Shown: positions 1-10,459 of the stretch, one piece after another
Layout: every line of letters begins with the position of its first letter
How positions within the stretch are numbered: the first letter of the stretch is position 1
Notes under the pieces: model-generated
Database searches by the model: none
What the model was told of the DNA's origin: nothing
Seen by the model: the letters and a program-made list of their open reading frames with translations, nothing else
Assembly: GCA_036852015.1 (NCBI GenBank)
Contig: JAANDG010000007.1
Span: 1-64,000, forward strand
Direction of reading: 5' to 3'
From: Pelodera strongyloides
Lineage: Eukaryota; Nematoda; Chromadorea; Rhabditida; Rhabditidae
DNA length: 64,000 nucleotides
Position numbers and translations under genes: made by a program

Positions 1-1400
1 TATCCTTCTAACTCTAGTCCTTGGAAAATGATGAGACCACCAGTGACAAACGGGTCGTGTTATGCTCCGTCTTCGCTTATTATGTGCTTTTTTGGTTTAT
101 TTATCTACAGGTGATTTTTTTTGTTTATTCAATTATTGCAGATTTTTTGCTGATCTCTCATATGTTCACCGTACGCAATGGAAACGCAGGGTACTTTCAT
201 CCTTTAGAAGGTAAGCATTTATTTTCCCTTTCTTTGTTGACATGTTTGAAGCTCGCTTAAGGCAAATGCCGGCCGTTTGAGACACATCGTGGACAAATGA
301 ATTCCTACTATTTAAGCTAATTAAATTTAGCTCGATTTTATTTTATTTCCATTTGCATAAGCTCATAGAATGCTGGTGTACTTCGTGTGTTTCATACCGG
401 CCGTAGTTCGCTTTCAAATTGTGATTATGATTGTGCTTTTCATTGGGATGGTTTTATCCTTCCTCTTTGAATCTCCCTAATTTTAACAATAAGAATTATG
501 TTCAAATTATTTGTAACTCTACTCACCCTTCCTTATTTATGAACTGAGATAATTAAAACTAATAATCAACGAGCCACAAGTTGTGTTGCTTTAGTAGAAT
601 AGGCCTCTGTCTTCTTGTTTTTACGCGGTTTTATTCGAATGTTTAGTGCTTAGGTGGCCTCACAAATATGGAATAGATGATGGCACCTTGATAGAGTATT
701 TATGTAAGTTTTCGCGCACTTTCGCATGCGAAAGTATCATCCATGTTATTGCAGTTTCTATAGTGGGAAACTAGTGGAATTTTACATACAGTAAGAAATT
801 TACATACAACTGCGTCGTGTTTTGCATACACCTAATGTAAAACTGCGCGAAAATGAAAAGTCAACTTGGATGGTACTTTCGCGGCGAATTCGCGCTAAAG
901 TGTAACATAACTACTCATCAATGGCATTAGGTGTTACTTGCTCTCACACAAATATTCGCGCGCAAAATGCTCTTATGGGGTTTCCATCTGTGCGAAAACG
1001 CCAAATACACACCATTTTCAAGTCATGCTGTCAATGCCTACCGCAACCCATGCGAATCGCACGATTGACATGGTCCTGCAGCGAGCCCAAACCCGTGCTA
1101 TTTGACAGTGGAAGACCCGTACTATTTTAAATAGAACTGTACTATTTTGAAATAGGTCAAATACTAGATCCAAATCGCTGCGGGACCTTGTCATTGAGAG
1201 ATTTACACTGATTCGAACATGTTTGTCATTTTCGCGATTGAATCGCATAAATGGAAACCCCATTAATGCGTCTTGCCGCTTAATTTAAGAAGGTGCTCTT
1301 GGTAGAGAACAAGGGCGCAGATTATATTATTGAACTAGATCTGTTGAACTGTCACATATTTATTTAGTCAAGCTGCTATTGTCCGCAATGGATCGTTGTC
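1..1400. other. Non-coding, AT-rich repeat field
   Basis: I see no supported gene here. An old copy of the CCGGCCG-type hairpin repeat (see the entries at 41.6 and 45.4 kb) lies at about 262-432: it has a degraded left arm, the shared middle with 'gctcgatttta', and a degraded right arm. A loose inverted repeat built on CTTTCGC/GCGAAAG motifs lies at about 705-900. The short open frames lack splice-consistent partners and protein-like composition. Confidence 0.4.
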
Positions 1401-2267
1401 AGCTGCACTGAATGAGACCACTTTAAAGCCCCGGTTTTCTTCTGCTACACGTAAGTTGTGCATCATTACTCTTTGGTTCGTTCATAATCTTCATCGTTCG
1501 TCTTCATCGTTTAATTTAGTTGACATACCAGTTCATCTATTGTGTTGTCGTTGCTGATTTTTGTAGTAACGTTGTGCGGGTAAATCGTGTACTGACTGAT
1601 AGTAGAACTTTTCACTCACCCTTTTGTATATCTGCATAGTCTGCATTTTGACTATCACATCCTATATTTCTTGAAGTTCGCATTTTCAGGCGACTGTTTG
1701 GCTTGTGGGCGATCAACTCGAACTATTGATTTGGAGACGTAGCGGCCATGCCCCACGAATTATTAATTTGTTCTTCAATAAATTTATTGTATATTTTGCT
1801 GTTGTTCATGATGTCAAACGTTTAATTTTTTGCATTTTTCGGACATGTGGTGTATCCACTCACGCTACTATAACACTTTACTGCATTAAGTTTTCATGGC
1901 ATTATATTGGCCAGGTAGGTAATAGTCTGCCGGTAACTAAGTGTGTATTGCGTTCGGCAAACGTTCTTCCGCGTGTTCCGTCCACTGAGCAGTTAGATAA
2001 TTTCATTTCGCCTCATTTAATCAAAAACTCGACAGAAAATAGATTGCAGACTTATAATTAGAGCATGGATTTGCCGTGTTATGTTACAGTTTCCATTACC
2101 GGTACCGGTTTTATGTCTACGTTTGCGGTTTCCATTATGCTTTATTTCCGAAAGTATATAGCGGTATAACGGCGGATTTGGAATGGGCGTTCAACAAATA
2201 TTTTCCTATGAGTTTATGTAGATTATAAGAAAAATTCTCACTTTCAAAAACCGGATGCTATACAGCT

Positions 2268-2480
2268 TTAAAATTGGCCCATGGTGGTTCATCATCCGGG
2301 TGTTGAACCCTAAGTGGTTCACTATAACGGCGGATTTGGAATGGGCGTTCGGAGGTTCTTGCTGAGGTGGTTCACGATTTGGGGGTTCACGCGTCGCGCT
2401 GGGGGTTCACAACCCCCGGGGGTTCTCGGGGGGCGCCTTTGGTGGTTCAGTGGTTCGGGGGTTCGGGGGGGGGAGGGGGC
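2268..2480 (+). repeat. GGTTC-rich tandem repeat, copy 1
   Basis: Imperfect short repeats built on 'gtggttca' and 'gggggttc', becoming G-rich toward the right end with a run of g at about 2458-2475. The whole block matches 4210-4440 closely, including a shared central phrase that begins 'ggaggttcttgctgagg'. It is therefore a duplicated minisatellite, not a gene. The open frames across it are only by-products of the repeat. Confidence 0.7.
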
Positions 2481-2751
2481 CAATTGATCCAAAAAACGCT
2501 AAACTAGCCTTTCTACAGCCGTTAATTTAAATAGAGACTGAATATGTGTATAATTTGCATCTCTGCATTTGATCTTGCTATTTGCCGATATAATTGAAAG
2601 TTGCTCCATCAGACCCAATTTACGCCACGGTTCCGATAACGGGGTTTCTATGGAAAGCGAACTTTGTAATTCATTTTCTTTTAAGCGGATAATTGTAGGC
2701 AACTTTTGTTATTGTTTCCTTAATGGAGAACACGCATTCTAATAATACAGC

Positions 2752-3148
2752 TTAAAGGGACAGGCCCATCAAAGTAAACCTATATTTATGATACGTCCAT
2801 AGTGACTATCAAGCATTTTTATTACAATATACACAAACTAAATTTCACATCTATTTGCCATTGAAAACTTTTTTCCGATGCGCTCTGCTCAAATGTATAC
2901 CGTAAAGCCGCAAATATCCTTGTCGTCAATGCAAATTTATCGTGAAATCATAATGCGATTAAAATTTGCATATATAGCTTTGAAATCTGCAGTTTTATGG
3001 TATACATATGCGGGGAGCGCATTGGAAAAAAGTTTTCCAGGGCGAATAATGGTGAAATTTAGTTTGTATATATTGTAATAAAAATACTTGATAGTCATTA
3101 TGAACGTATCGTAAATATAGGTTTATTTTGATGGGCCTGTCCCTTTAA
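2752..3148. mobile_element. TTAA-flanked hairpin MITE (AAAGGGACAGGCCC family)
   Basis: The element starts TTAAAGGGACAGGCCCATCA and ends with the reverse complement, TGGGCCTGTCCCTTTAA after a short divergence. The two arms are inverted copies of about 130-145 bases, so the whole unit folds into a long hairpin. TTAA at each end is the target duplication typical of piggyBac-like transposons. There is no coding capacity. Sister copies lie at 4921-5438 and 53208-53604. Confidence 0.85.
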
Positions 3149-3372
3149 CTTCAAAAAGGGCCTACATTTTCCCTTTAAACATTTAACCTCTTTCTTATTA
3201 TATGAAAGAGTAAGTGTAGCATGCGCCAGCACCCCCGTTATGAAAGTAAAATTCGAATAAATTGTTCCGCTTCGGGATTTTTAAATTTTCATCCATCTTA
3301 CGTACGTTTCATACGCATAAAAAGACACAGACACAAATTAAACTGGCTGTGCACACTGACAAAATTCGGTAG

Positions 3373-3587
3373 GTGCGCAGCGAAAAACACGGGGTTCGCC
3401 CAGGTTTCGCCGCCACTTCGCCCAGTCTTCGCCGGACTCCAGCCAAGTCCGGGCGAGTGCACTGGCTACCCTTTCGAGAAAACCGGGCGAACATTGGGCA
3501 ATGGTGTGCCAAAGTATTCATCAGTCGAGCTTCTGGTGCGAAGTGTGCGGCGAAACCTGGACGAACCGTCCTTTTTCCGCCGCGCAC
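3373..3587. mobile_element. GC-rich inverted-repeat element
   Basis: A GC-rich island in AT-rich surroundings. Its left arm begins gtgcgcagcgaaaaacacgg and its right arm ends with an imperfect reverse complement, ttccgccgcgcac. The arms are about 45 bases and share the core CAGGTTTCGCCG. Overlapping open frames on both strands come from the high GC content and the symmetry. I read it as a MITE-like element with no protein. Confidence 0.5.
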
Positions 3588-4100
3588 TCGCTGAGTTTCA
3601 TGTTTCACGGCAAACCTGTCGCGAGAACTAGAGGCAAATGCCAAAACCGATGCAGTGACTAAGACACATACGATTTCGCCATAAAATCGCTAGATTCTCG
3701 CGAAAGTGTACTCAGCTAACTGAACTAGCTGAAGATTGTTCACGAAGTAAGCCATTCGCTTTTCTTTCCTTTCACGCACCCGCATACCATTAAAGATAAC
3801 TGTTTCACACTTATTAAAACACCGAGTGTGTCTTGAGAACTGGGCAGGTGAAGACATCCGAGAATAAACGAGCAGTGACTGGTCCTGTCGTCGTCTCAAA
3901 GAAGTATTTTCTTTGGATACTAATAGTAAGTAACAAATGGAAAAATAAGCTGGTCCTAGTGAATGCTCGGGGCTTTGTGTGGCGATTTTTAAATTTCACA
4001 TTGTCATTCAATTACAGCAATCGTTATTACCTTTTTTTTAACAAATACATCTTCTGAGAGGATTTTTACCATCGCCCAATATCTTGTTTCCCAAAAAAAC

Positions 4101-4165
4101 ATTTGCACATACCTCATGGGAAAGCATTTGCTGAACAAATGCTTTCCCATGAGGTATGTGCAAAT
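4101..4165. repeat. Perfect 30-bp inverted repeat with 5-nt loop
   Basis: Bases 4101-4130 and 4136-4165 are exact reverse complements, separated by ctgaa. The arms carry 'cctcatgggaaagc'. It lies directly left of the second GGTTC repeat block. Such perfect symmetry suggests a very recent event or a functional hairpin. I see no precursor features, such as bulges, that would favour a microRNA. Confidence 0.8.
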
Positions 4166-4209
4166 GACTTTCACAAAAACCGGATGAAAGTCCCCGGTTC
4201 TCACTTTCA

Positions 4210-4440
4210 AAAACCGGATGCTATACAACTTTAATATTGGCCCATGGTGGTTCATCATCCGGGTGTTCAACCCTAAGTGGTTCACTATCCGGGAGTTCAA
4301 CCCTCGGTGGTTCACTGTTCGGAGGTTCTTGCTGAGGTGGTTCACGATTTGGGGGTTCACGCGTCGCGCTGGGGGTTCAAAACCCCCGGGGGTTCTCGGG
4401 GGCGCCTTTGGTGGTTCAGTGGTTCGGGGGTTCGGGGGCG
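4210..4440 (+). repeat. GGTTC-rich tandem repeat, copy 2
   Basis: Second copy of the block at 2268-2480. It begins near 'ccggatgctatacaactt' and ends in 'ttcgggggttcgggggc'. It is somewhat better preserved than copy 1. Confidence 0.7.
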
Positions 4441-4920
4441 TAATGTACAATTAGCCTTAATTTGCTTATTTATTGTTGTACTAATGTTTTGTTGAGCAGG
4501 TATGACGAATATAAAGTGCCCGCGAGCAACAATGGTGACTACAACGAAAATGGATGATGGAAGAAGAATGTAGCAGTAAGTGTGTTTTATTTACAGTTTA
4601 CGAAGCTGATACTTGGTTTTTTTGGGTGATTGTTGCTAATATTGCCCATGGCATTGAGTTATTTAGGTGCACTTTCTATTGCATTCCAGTTATACACACG
4701 ACTTTCTAATTAGAACTACAGAACTACACTACCGGTTTTCAACAAATTTTTTAGGCTGTTAAACGCCTCGGAACTTAACTTCCTGGTCTATTTGTGAGAA
4801 TTATTGGATGTTCGTGATTCGTAAGTTATTTTCTTATTTAGCTTATGAAAATTTTGGTCAATTGAAGTTGTTTAATATGTGGATGTCGTATGACAGCCTG
4901 CTCATTTCTATTCATGTTAG

Positions 4921-5438
4921 TTAAAGGGTCAGGCCCACCGATATAAACCTATATTTATTATTTGTTCATAATTCATAAAAAGGATCTTTATTATAATATA
5001 TACAGACTAAATATTATTCAGTTTTACCATGGGGAAGTTTTTCCGGTGAGCTTTCCTTACGGAAGGTACCGTAGTCTCATCTTTGTTTAAAGGTGTATGC
5101 ATTTTTTGTTCGTCTTGGTTTGCCTCGTTGTCTGCACTCTCAAGTGCATATGTGTCTTCTTACGCTGGTGCCTCTTTATTCAGCATACTCTCTCGTCTTT
5201 CGCCGCAGGACTAATATATACGGTACTTTGGAAATGTTTTAACTTCCTTAAAAATGTTTTAAGTTTCTTTTACCCAAGGCCTGTCTACGGTACCTTCTGT
5301 AAGGAAAGCTCACCGGAAAAACTTCCCCATGGTAAAACTGAATAATATTTAGTTTATATATATTATAATAAATACCCTTTTTATGAATTATGAACAAATA
5401 AAAAATATAGGTTTATATCGGTGGGCCTGTCCCTTTAA
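4921..5438. mobile_element. TTAA-flanked hairpin MITE (GGCCCACCGATATAAACC subfamily)
   Basis: Begins TTAAAGGGTCAGGCCCACCG and ends CGGTGGGCCTGTCCCTTTAA. The arms run inward for more than 100 bases, each containing 'ccatggggaagtttttccgg' or its reverse complement. The centre (about 5075-5270) carries an unrelated pyrimidine-rich filler. TTAA at both ends fits a piggyBac-type target site. It is non-coding. Confidence 0.83.
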
Positions 5439-5688
5439 CCACCAAACCAAAGTAGGGTGCCTTTCTTGACAAAAACCGAACATTTTTTTTTATATTTTCC
5501 GTTTCAGAACTTCGACTTGATCCACTCGACTGGTTCCACCCCGATGCCCCAACTTTCCTCGTTCACCGTCAGGTACATCTTTTTTATTTATTTTCCTCAA
5601 TTGCAGTAGTGTGCAGTAGCTGTAGCGTCCTTAATTGGCGTGACAAGCGTCGTGTTTTGCCGCCGTAGATATCGCTCTGTAGTCCTAT

Positions 5689-5930
5689 TGTATAAAGGAG
5701 AAGAGTTTACGTTTTTGTTTGAAGCCGTGTGTGAACGCAACGAAAATTTGTATATCTAAAAGCTATAAAAGGAGAGCCGGAGCTCCGTCTTGAGCAAGCA
5801 AAATTCGAATTTTATTTCATGATTTTTCAAGATTTGGCAAACGTTTCACACAAGTGTGCTTACTGTTCCTGCATTTTAAACTTTGCATGTCGCCTCAGGC
5901 GGCGTTAGCCGTCTGGTAGTGTAATATCGG
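5689..5930. repeat. Short interspersed repeat, TATAAAGGAGAAGAG to GCCTCAGGCGGCG
   Basis: One end reads 'tataaaggagaagagttt' and the other 'gtcgcctcaggcggcg' followed by 'agccgtctggta'. An inverted copy of both ends occurs at about 25467-25690, and a partial copy lies at 24225-24320. The SINE-like copies at 22.0 and 26.2 kb share the first end. It carries no open frame of interest. Confidence 0.5.
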
Positions 5931-6341
5931 TGTTTTACATCTTTATATTTAGTTCGCTCATGTTCTTTTCTTCCGCACTTCATCACGTTACGAAACGAAC
6001 GATGTTCTGCACTTGATTGCTGGGAAGCGGGATCCAGTGAATCAGTCTGCTATGGGTAAGAATATATATATATATATATTTTTTTTTTGGACTATTGAAG
6101 CAACATACCATTGTACACTTTGCACCGTATAGCATTAGTGTGCATTAATGCGAAACTTGTGATAAATAATGTATCGTTTTGGTAGTAGCATACGATACTC
6201 CCTCTATTTTATTTCGAAACAAAAACGGTCTTGGGCGTAATGTGGTATCGTTCGTCCAATATCAATGTCATGTGCACTATAGTCACGTAATAATAATCAC
6301 GTAATTGTGGTTTGAACTGAACTGTGTAAGTGTAATTTTCA

Positions 6342-6606
6342 GATGTGTGGATACCATTGAGATTTCTGGACCACACAACAAAGTAATTCACAACCAGAAG
6401 CGAGGAAACCGTCGTAAAATGGCTACGTGCCTAATGTATGTTCGAACAATGTGTTTCTTGTTCTCCATTGCTTTTGTAGCTGAGCCTTTAGTGCCTTATT
6501 AGGTTTTGTATTATAGGAGTAGCGCTCTGAACTGATGAGTATATTGCTCCACTGATAACATTGTTTTTTTGCTCTTGCATGACTTTCTAAGTGTGTTCCG
6601 AATAAA
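6342..6606 (+). other. Weak candidate last exon with AATAAA
   Basis: After the acceptor 'gtaattttcag', one frame stays open for about 53 codons to a TAG at 6500, and AATAAA follows at 6601. The frame needs a preceding exon ending in phase 2. The nearest upstream donor-like site (after 6049, 'ctatgggtaag') gives phase 1 instead, which would stop after about 14 codons. No family is recognised. It may be a non-coding transcript end or chance. Confidence 0.15.
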
Positions 6607-6926
6607 TATATTGATGAATTATTGTTTTGTTGATGTGGTTTGCATTGTTTTATTGATATAGTGCTTTATTTATTGTTATTTTTATAGGTAGGGAATAGGG
6701 GGTACCTGTACCAAACATTCATTTTCCGCACGTTTACGGCACTGTGCATAAATAGCTGCCGACGTGTGACCGGGACTGTTCTGGTCACGCATGCAGTCCG
6801 TCGGACTGCACGCCAGCGGATTGGATGCCGCACGCGTGCTTCATAAATGACTGCACGCCAGCGAAGCGTGACCTGAGTGAGTTACTCTTTGAAATTTCAT
6901 TGTTTCAGAAATATTCTAGCACTCAC

Positions 6927-8288
6927 CCGACACGTTTCCTGATCACTGTGGAATGTCTCAAAGAATTCAACGAAAGTAGATCCAATCTAAATTCCGGGCA
7001 ATGAATGTAAGGCACGACACCAACAATAAGGTGAAACCTATTGCAATTGATAAACTAACCAAGCGCAAGTCAGTGCAATATTGACTTCTCCGATCAATCG
7101 ATTTAGGAATAGGTATAGCAATGTCTGATGTCGTCATCACCGAAATCCCTTTATGTATTTTGTGAATGTAGAATCTCTGAAAGGGAGTGTTCTTATTTGA
7201 GTACATTGAAAGGACATTCGATTTCATTTGAGCATCTACTTTGCAACAACCGTGCGACCTCGTTTTCTAGTGCACCCGCGGATCGATCGCGGGCTTGCGT
7301 TACCTCGCGGCATGTCCGGAGGGTGCCGATGTACGGGTAACACCGCAAGCAATCCGCCAAGCCCTGCCGATCGCGCAGACGCGCCCATAGTATGGTAGTC
7401 GGCATTGCAACATGAAACTAGGATAAATGGTGAAAAAAAATCAGGCGCGCCTATTTTCAATCGCCGCACACATCGCTTCTCCAGACGCTCGCCAAGTTCT
7501 GACTGAGAAACACCTTCTCGAGAAACGGGTGAAGAGAAAGGAAGGTCGCTGCAGATCTTTCCATCTGTTCACTCATCAATCTTCGTATTATTCATTCAGC
7601 CTTCGAGCGAGATTATCGCCGCGCACGAGCTAAGTTTCAACAGAGACTTATTGCGGAAAATGACTTGCCATCATAGGGTCAAGCGCTGTAAGTTTCGGGT
7701 AGAATAATCGTTGTTTGCCATTAATTATAACTGTGCATCCATAAGAGTATCTGTCTGTTGATTCCAGAGCAAATTGAATTGGGAGGTAGATATCCGAGTC
7801 AAACACGAAATCCGAAAGTGCGAATTCGAAGCAACGAAAATCTGAAGAGCAGAATGGACCGTACAATATTCGAGGCACATGAGAAACGTTTGCTAAGCGG
7901 CTAACACTGGCACAAAAAAAAACTGGCGCGCAACATATTTACAAGCAATGAGGTATTTTGCGAATACGCTCAACGAAAGTGAATCCCGGAACGCCCCCAA
8001 ATAACTACCTTTCCATAAGAAAAAAATTAGCGAGTGACGTACAGTAGGTACACAATTTTCTCTAGTGTTTCAGTGCGTGGTTGATTCACGTCTGCAGGTC
8101 TGCAGTGAAAAATAGTGAACATAGGATTATTTACTTATAAATAAAATTACTGATAATATAAAGTACCGACCAATTGGGTGACGGAAAAGATCCGTATATT
8201 CGGTCATTGCAATCACAAGCTCTTCCTCATCATCAGCTAGAGACTGATCTGATAATGCAACGACAACAACAATCCAAGCCAGACGCAT
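6927..8288 (-). pseudogene. P1: partial copy of secreted Cys-rich family, exons 1-4
   Basis: Four exons align in sequence and phase with the intact P3 gene: 8171-8288 (signal peptide, MRLAWIVVVVALSDQSLA, then an acidic stretch), 7648-7841 (starts with F-R-C, ends at an in-frame TAA), 7060-7176 (FYIHKIHKG...YC) and 6927-6986 (STF...ETCR). Donors are intact, including GTTAGT after exon 3. Exons 5-7 are absent to the left, where the homology ends at about 6.87 kb. A remnant of exon 7 lies to the right at 8718-8820 on the opposite strand, so this copy was split by an inversion. The exon 2 TAA is shared with P4 but not with P3. I infer a non-functional fragment. If the TAA is the true end, it would be a secreted peptide of about 100 residues. 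Confidence 0.65.
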
Positions 8289-8388
8289 TTTTAAGAGATA
8301 GTAAAGCGCAGGGAATAGCGCATACACAGTCACCATGTAAATTTCGAATATTCAAATTATTTAAAACGTTGTACGGCCTTCCTATGGC

Positions 8389-8629
8389 GGCTCATTCGAG
8401 ATGGACATTTCCGGAAAAGAAAAAGAAAACTTTTGGTTCGAGATCGATTTCACCAGAAAAGAATGAAATTGCCACGCATACACATGCAAATGATTGATTG
8501 ATTTTAGTTTCAATTACGGTACATTTGCATTTTCGACAATTATTTTGCATGTATTATTTTTTTCTCGGTGTCCATCTCGAACCACTTTTTTCTTTCTTTT
8601 CCGGAAAATGTCCATCTCGAATGCGCCCT
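8389..8629. mobile_element. GGGCGCATTCG MITE, copy 1 (inverted relative to copy 2)
   Basis: Right end reads ...CATCTCGAATGCGCCC and the left end is a slightly worn reverse complement (ctcattcgagatggacattt). Both arms carry TTCCGGAAA. The same element occurs at 9950-10194 in the opposite orientation and at 47430-47673. TIRs of the form GGGCGC(A/G)TTCG resemble PIF/Harbinger-type MITEs; this class assignment is inferred from the ends only. Confidence 0.75.
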
Positions 8630-8717
8630 ATGTCCTTCATTTGCAGTTTGGCGGAAAGCATAATCCCACGTTTCCTCCCAAACTAGCGGGAAATGCGGGG
8701 TTCCGTCCTTATTACGG

Positions 8718-8820
8718 ATACGCCCAATAACTTAGAGACGGATACGACAGAGAAGACAGAGACATTTCCGAGTTTCCGAAGTTAATAAACGTTGTTACAT
8801 TAAGCATGTAAGTTGACTTG
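8718..8820 (+). pseudogene. Exon 7 remnant of the P family
   Basis: Matches the last exon of P4 (46.09-46.17 kb) and P2: 'cgcccaataac', 'gagaagacagagaca', then 'tccgaagtta' and 'catgtaagttgac'. It is on the plus strand, opposite to P1. The start of the exon is missing. It marks the left edge of the duplicated block that carries annexin copy A. Confidence 0.6.
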
Positions 8821-9949
8821 TTAGAGAAAGAAATAGTTTAACCCGGAAAATAGTTTGTATTATTTCATGAGTAGATATTGAAATACAGCAACATGGTTTT
8901 GGGCACTCATATTCATAATTCATTTCATTTAGGTTGAATTTGTATGTCATCCAGTGAAAACACATGATGCAACAAAATTCCATGGATTTTGTGAAAAATA
9001 AATTATCATTATTATAATTACAAAGCATGCAATCATCCTCTAATTAACAATGTTGTTTAATCAAGAAAGCCTCAAAAAGATCCTTATTTTCGAGAAATTT
9101 ATCGCACTAAGAGGAATATATCCGTTTAAATACTGGATTAACAGTAATTACCCAACATGTTGTGTCTATTGCGTAATATAACGAACTTATGATATATGTC
9201 TGGTTAATAAAGTGCATTCGCTGAAATTATTTTCCTTTCGGAAAATGTTGGTATTGTTATTATTGTTATTTCACAACTTTTATGCATGTGTAAAGTGCTT
9301 GCTAATAAATTTTCAGAATAATAACCCATATTTGCCTTGACTTTAGGTTTTTTCCTGTAGTACCTTCGTTCTCGACAGATGTTATTTTGCTTCAATAATC
9401 AACTCGTAAAAGAAAAAATAGTATGAAACATTTTATATACATATTATAATATAAAATCTTGTGACTCGCTAGTAAATAATGGTATTTTATCTTTGATTAA
9501 TAATAATGCAAATAATTGCTGACATGTTAAACAAACAATACCCCCAACATGAAACCCAGTGCAGGAAACTTTGTTAATCTCGCTTAGCGATTGGTGAGCG
9601 ATTTTGCTAATAGTGAGCGTTATCGCTGATGAGATGCTAAGAAATCGCCTCCTATCAGATATCGCTACCACATCGCTAAGCACTTTTTTGTACTGGTTGG
9701 ACGATTGCTACCAGCGCAGGGAATCACATATAATCAAGGATAATGAAATCAAAAATACTAAGCGAAAAATACAACAAAATCGATTAAAGTGAATAGACAA
9801 GTATATAATTGATCAAATAGGATAGACAAGTATTTATGTTGTATGAATATTTATGATACACAAATGCAAAGGTATTTCATAAATGACTGTAGTTTATAAT
9901 TGCGTAAAGATTGAAAGGTTGAACAGTTTTCCTAAAGAAATTGTACTAA

Positions 9950-10194
9950 GGGCGCATTCGAGATGAACATTTTCCGGAAAAGAAAAGAAAAAAGTGGTTC
10001 GAGATGGACACGGAGAAAAAAAATAATACATGCAAAATAATTGTCGAAAATGCAAATGTACCGTAATTGAAACTAAAATCAATCGATCGTTTGCATGTGG
10101 TATGCGTGGCAATTGCATTCTTTTCTGGTGAAATCCATCTCGAACCAAAAGTTTTCTTTTTTCTTTTCCGGAAATGTCCATCTCGAATGCGCCC
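9950..10194. mobile_element. GGGCGCATTCG MITE, copy 2
   Basis: Begins GGGCGCATTCGAGATG and ends CATCTCGAATGCGCCC, with sub-terminal TTTTCCGGAAAAG arms. It has an orthologous partner at 47430-47673 in the other annexin block, so it was present before the block duplicated. It lies about 270 bp beyond the 3' end of annexin copy A. Confidence 0.8.
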
Positions 10195-10459
10195 TCAGAG
10201 CTCATCAGCATAAAGCGGTAGGACACGTGATTTTGAAAAGTATTCCGAAAGAAGTTCCATTCTCTGTCGCAAAGCGAGACGACGGCTCATATAAGACCTG
10301 GGAATATAGTTGGTTCCTAAGCGTGCGTTTCACAAACCACGTGTCCTACAGCTACTTGCACATAATCCTAATTGAACTAATTTTCGCACCATATTTTTGG
10401 GGGGAAGAATGAAAATTATAATAAGTGAAATGATACAAATTCATATAAATAAATCAATA

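Noticed and set aside
1705..2061. 118-codon plus-strand frame
   Set aside because: It needs a GTG start, has no recognisable motif, and no matching exon was found. Chance is more likely.
8795..9028. Conserved frame with M-E-F-C-C-I, in three copies
   Set aside because: It lies antisense in the 3' flank of the P genes; conservation follows the DNA duplication and the copies differ by frame-breaking changes.
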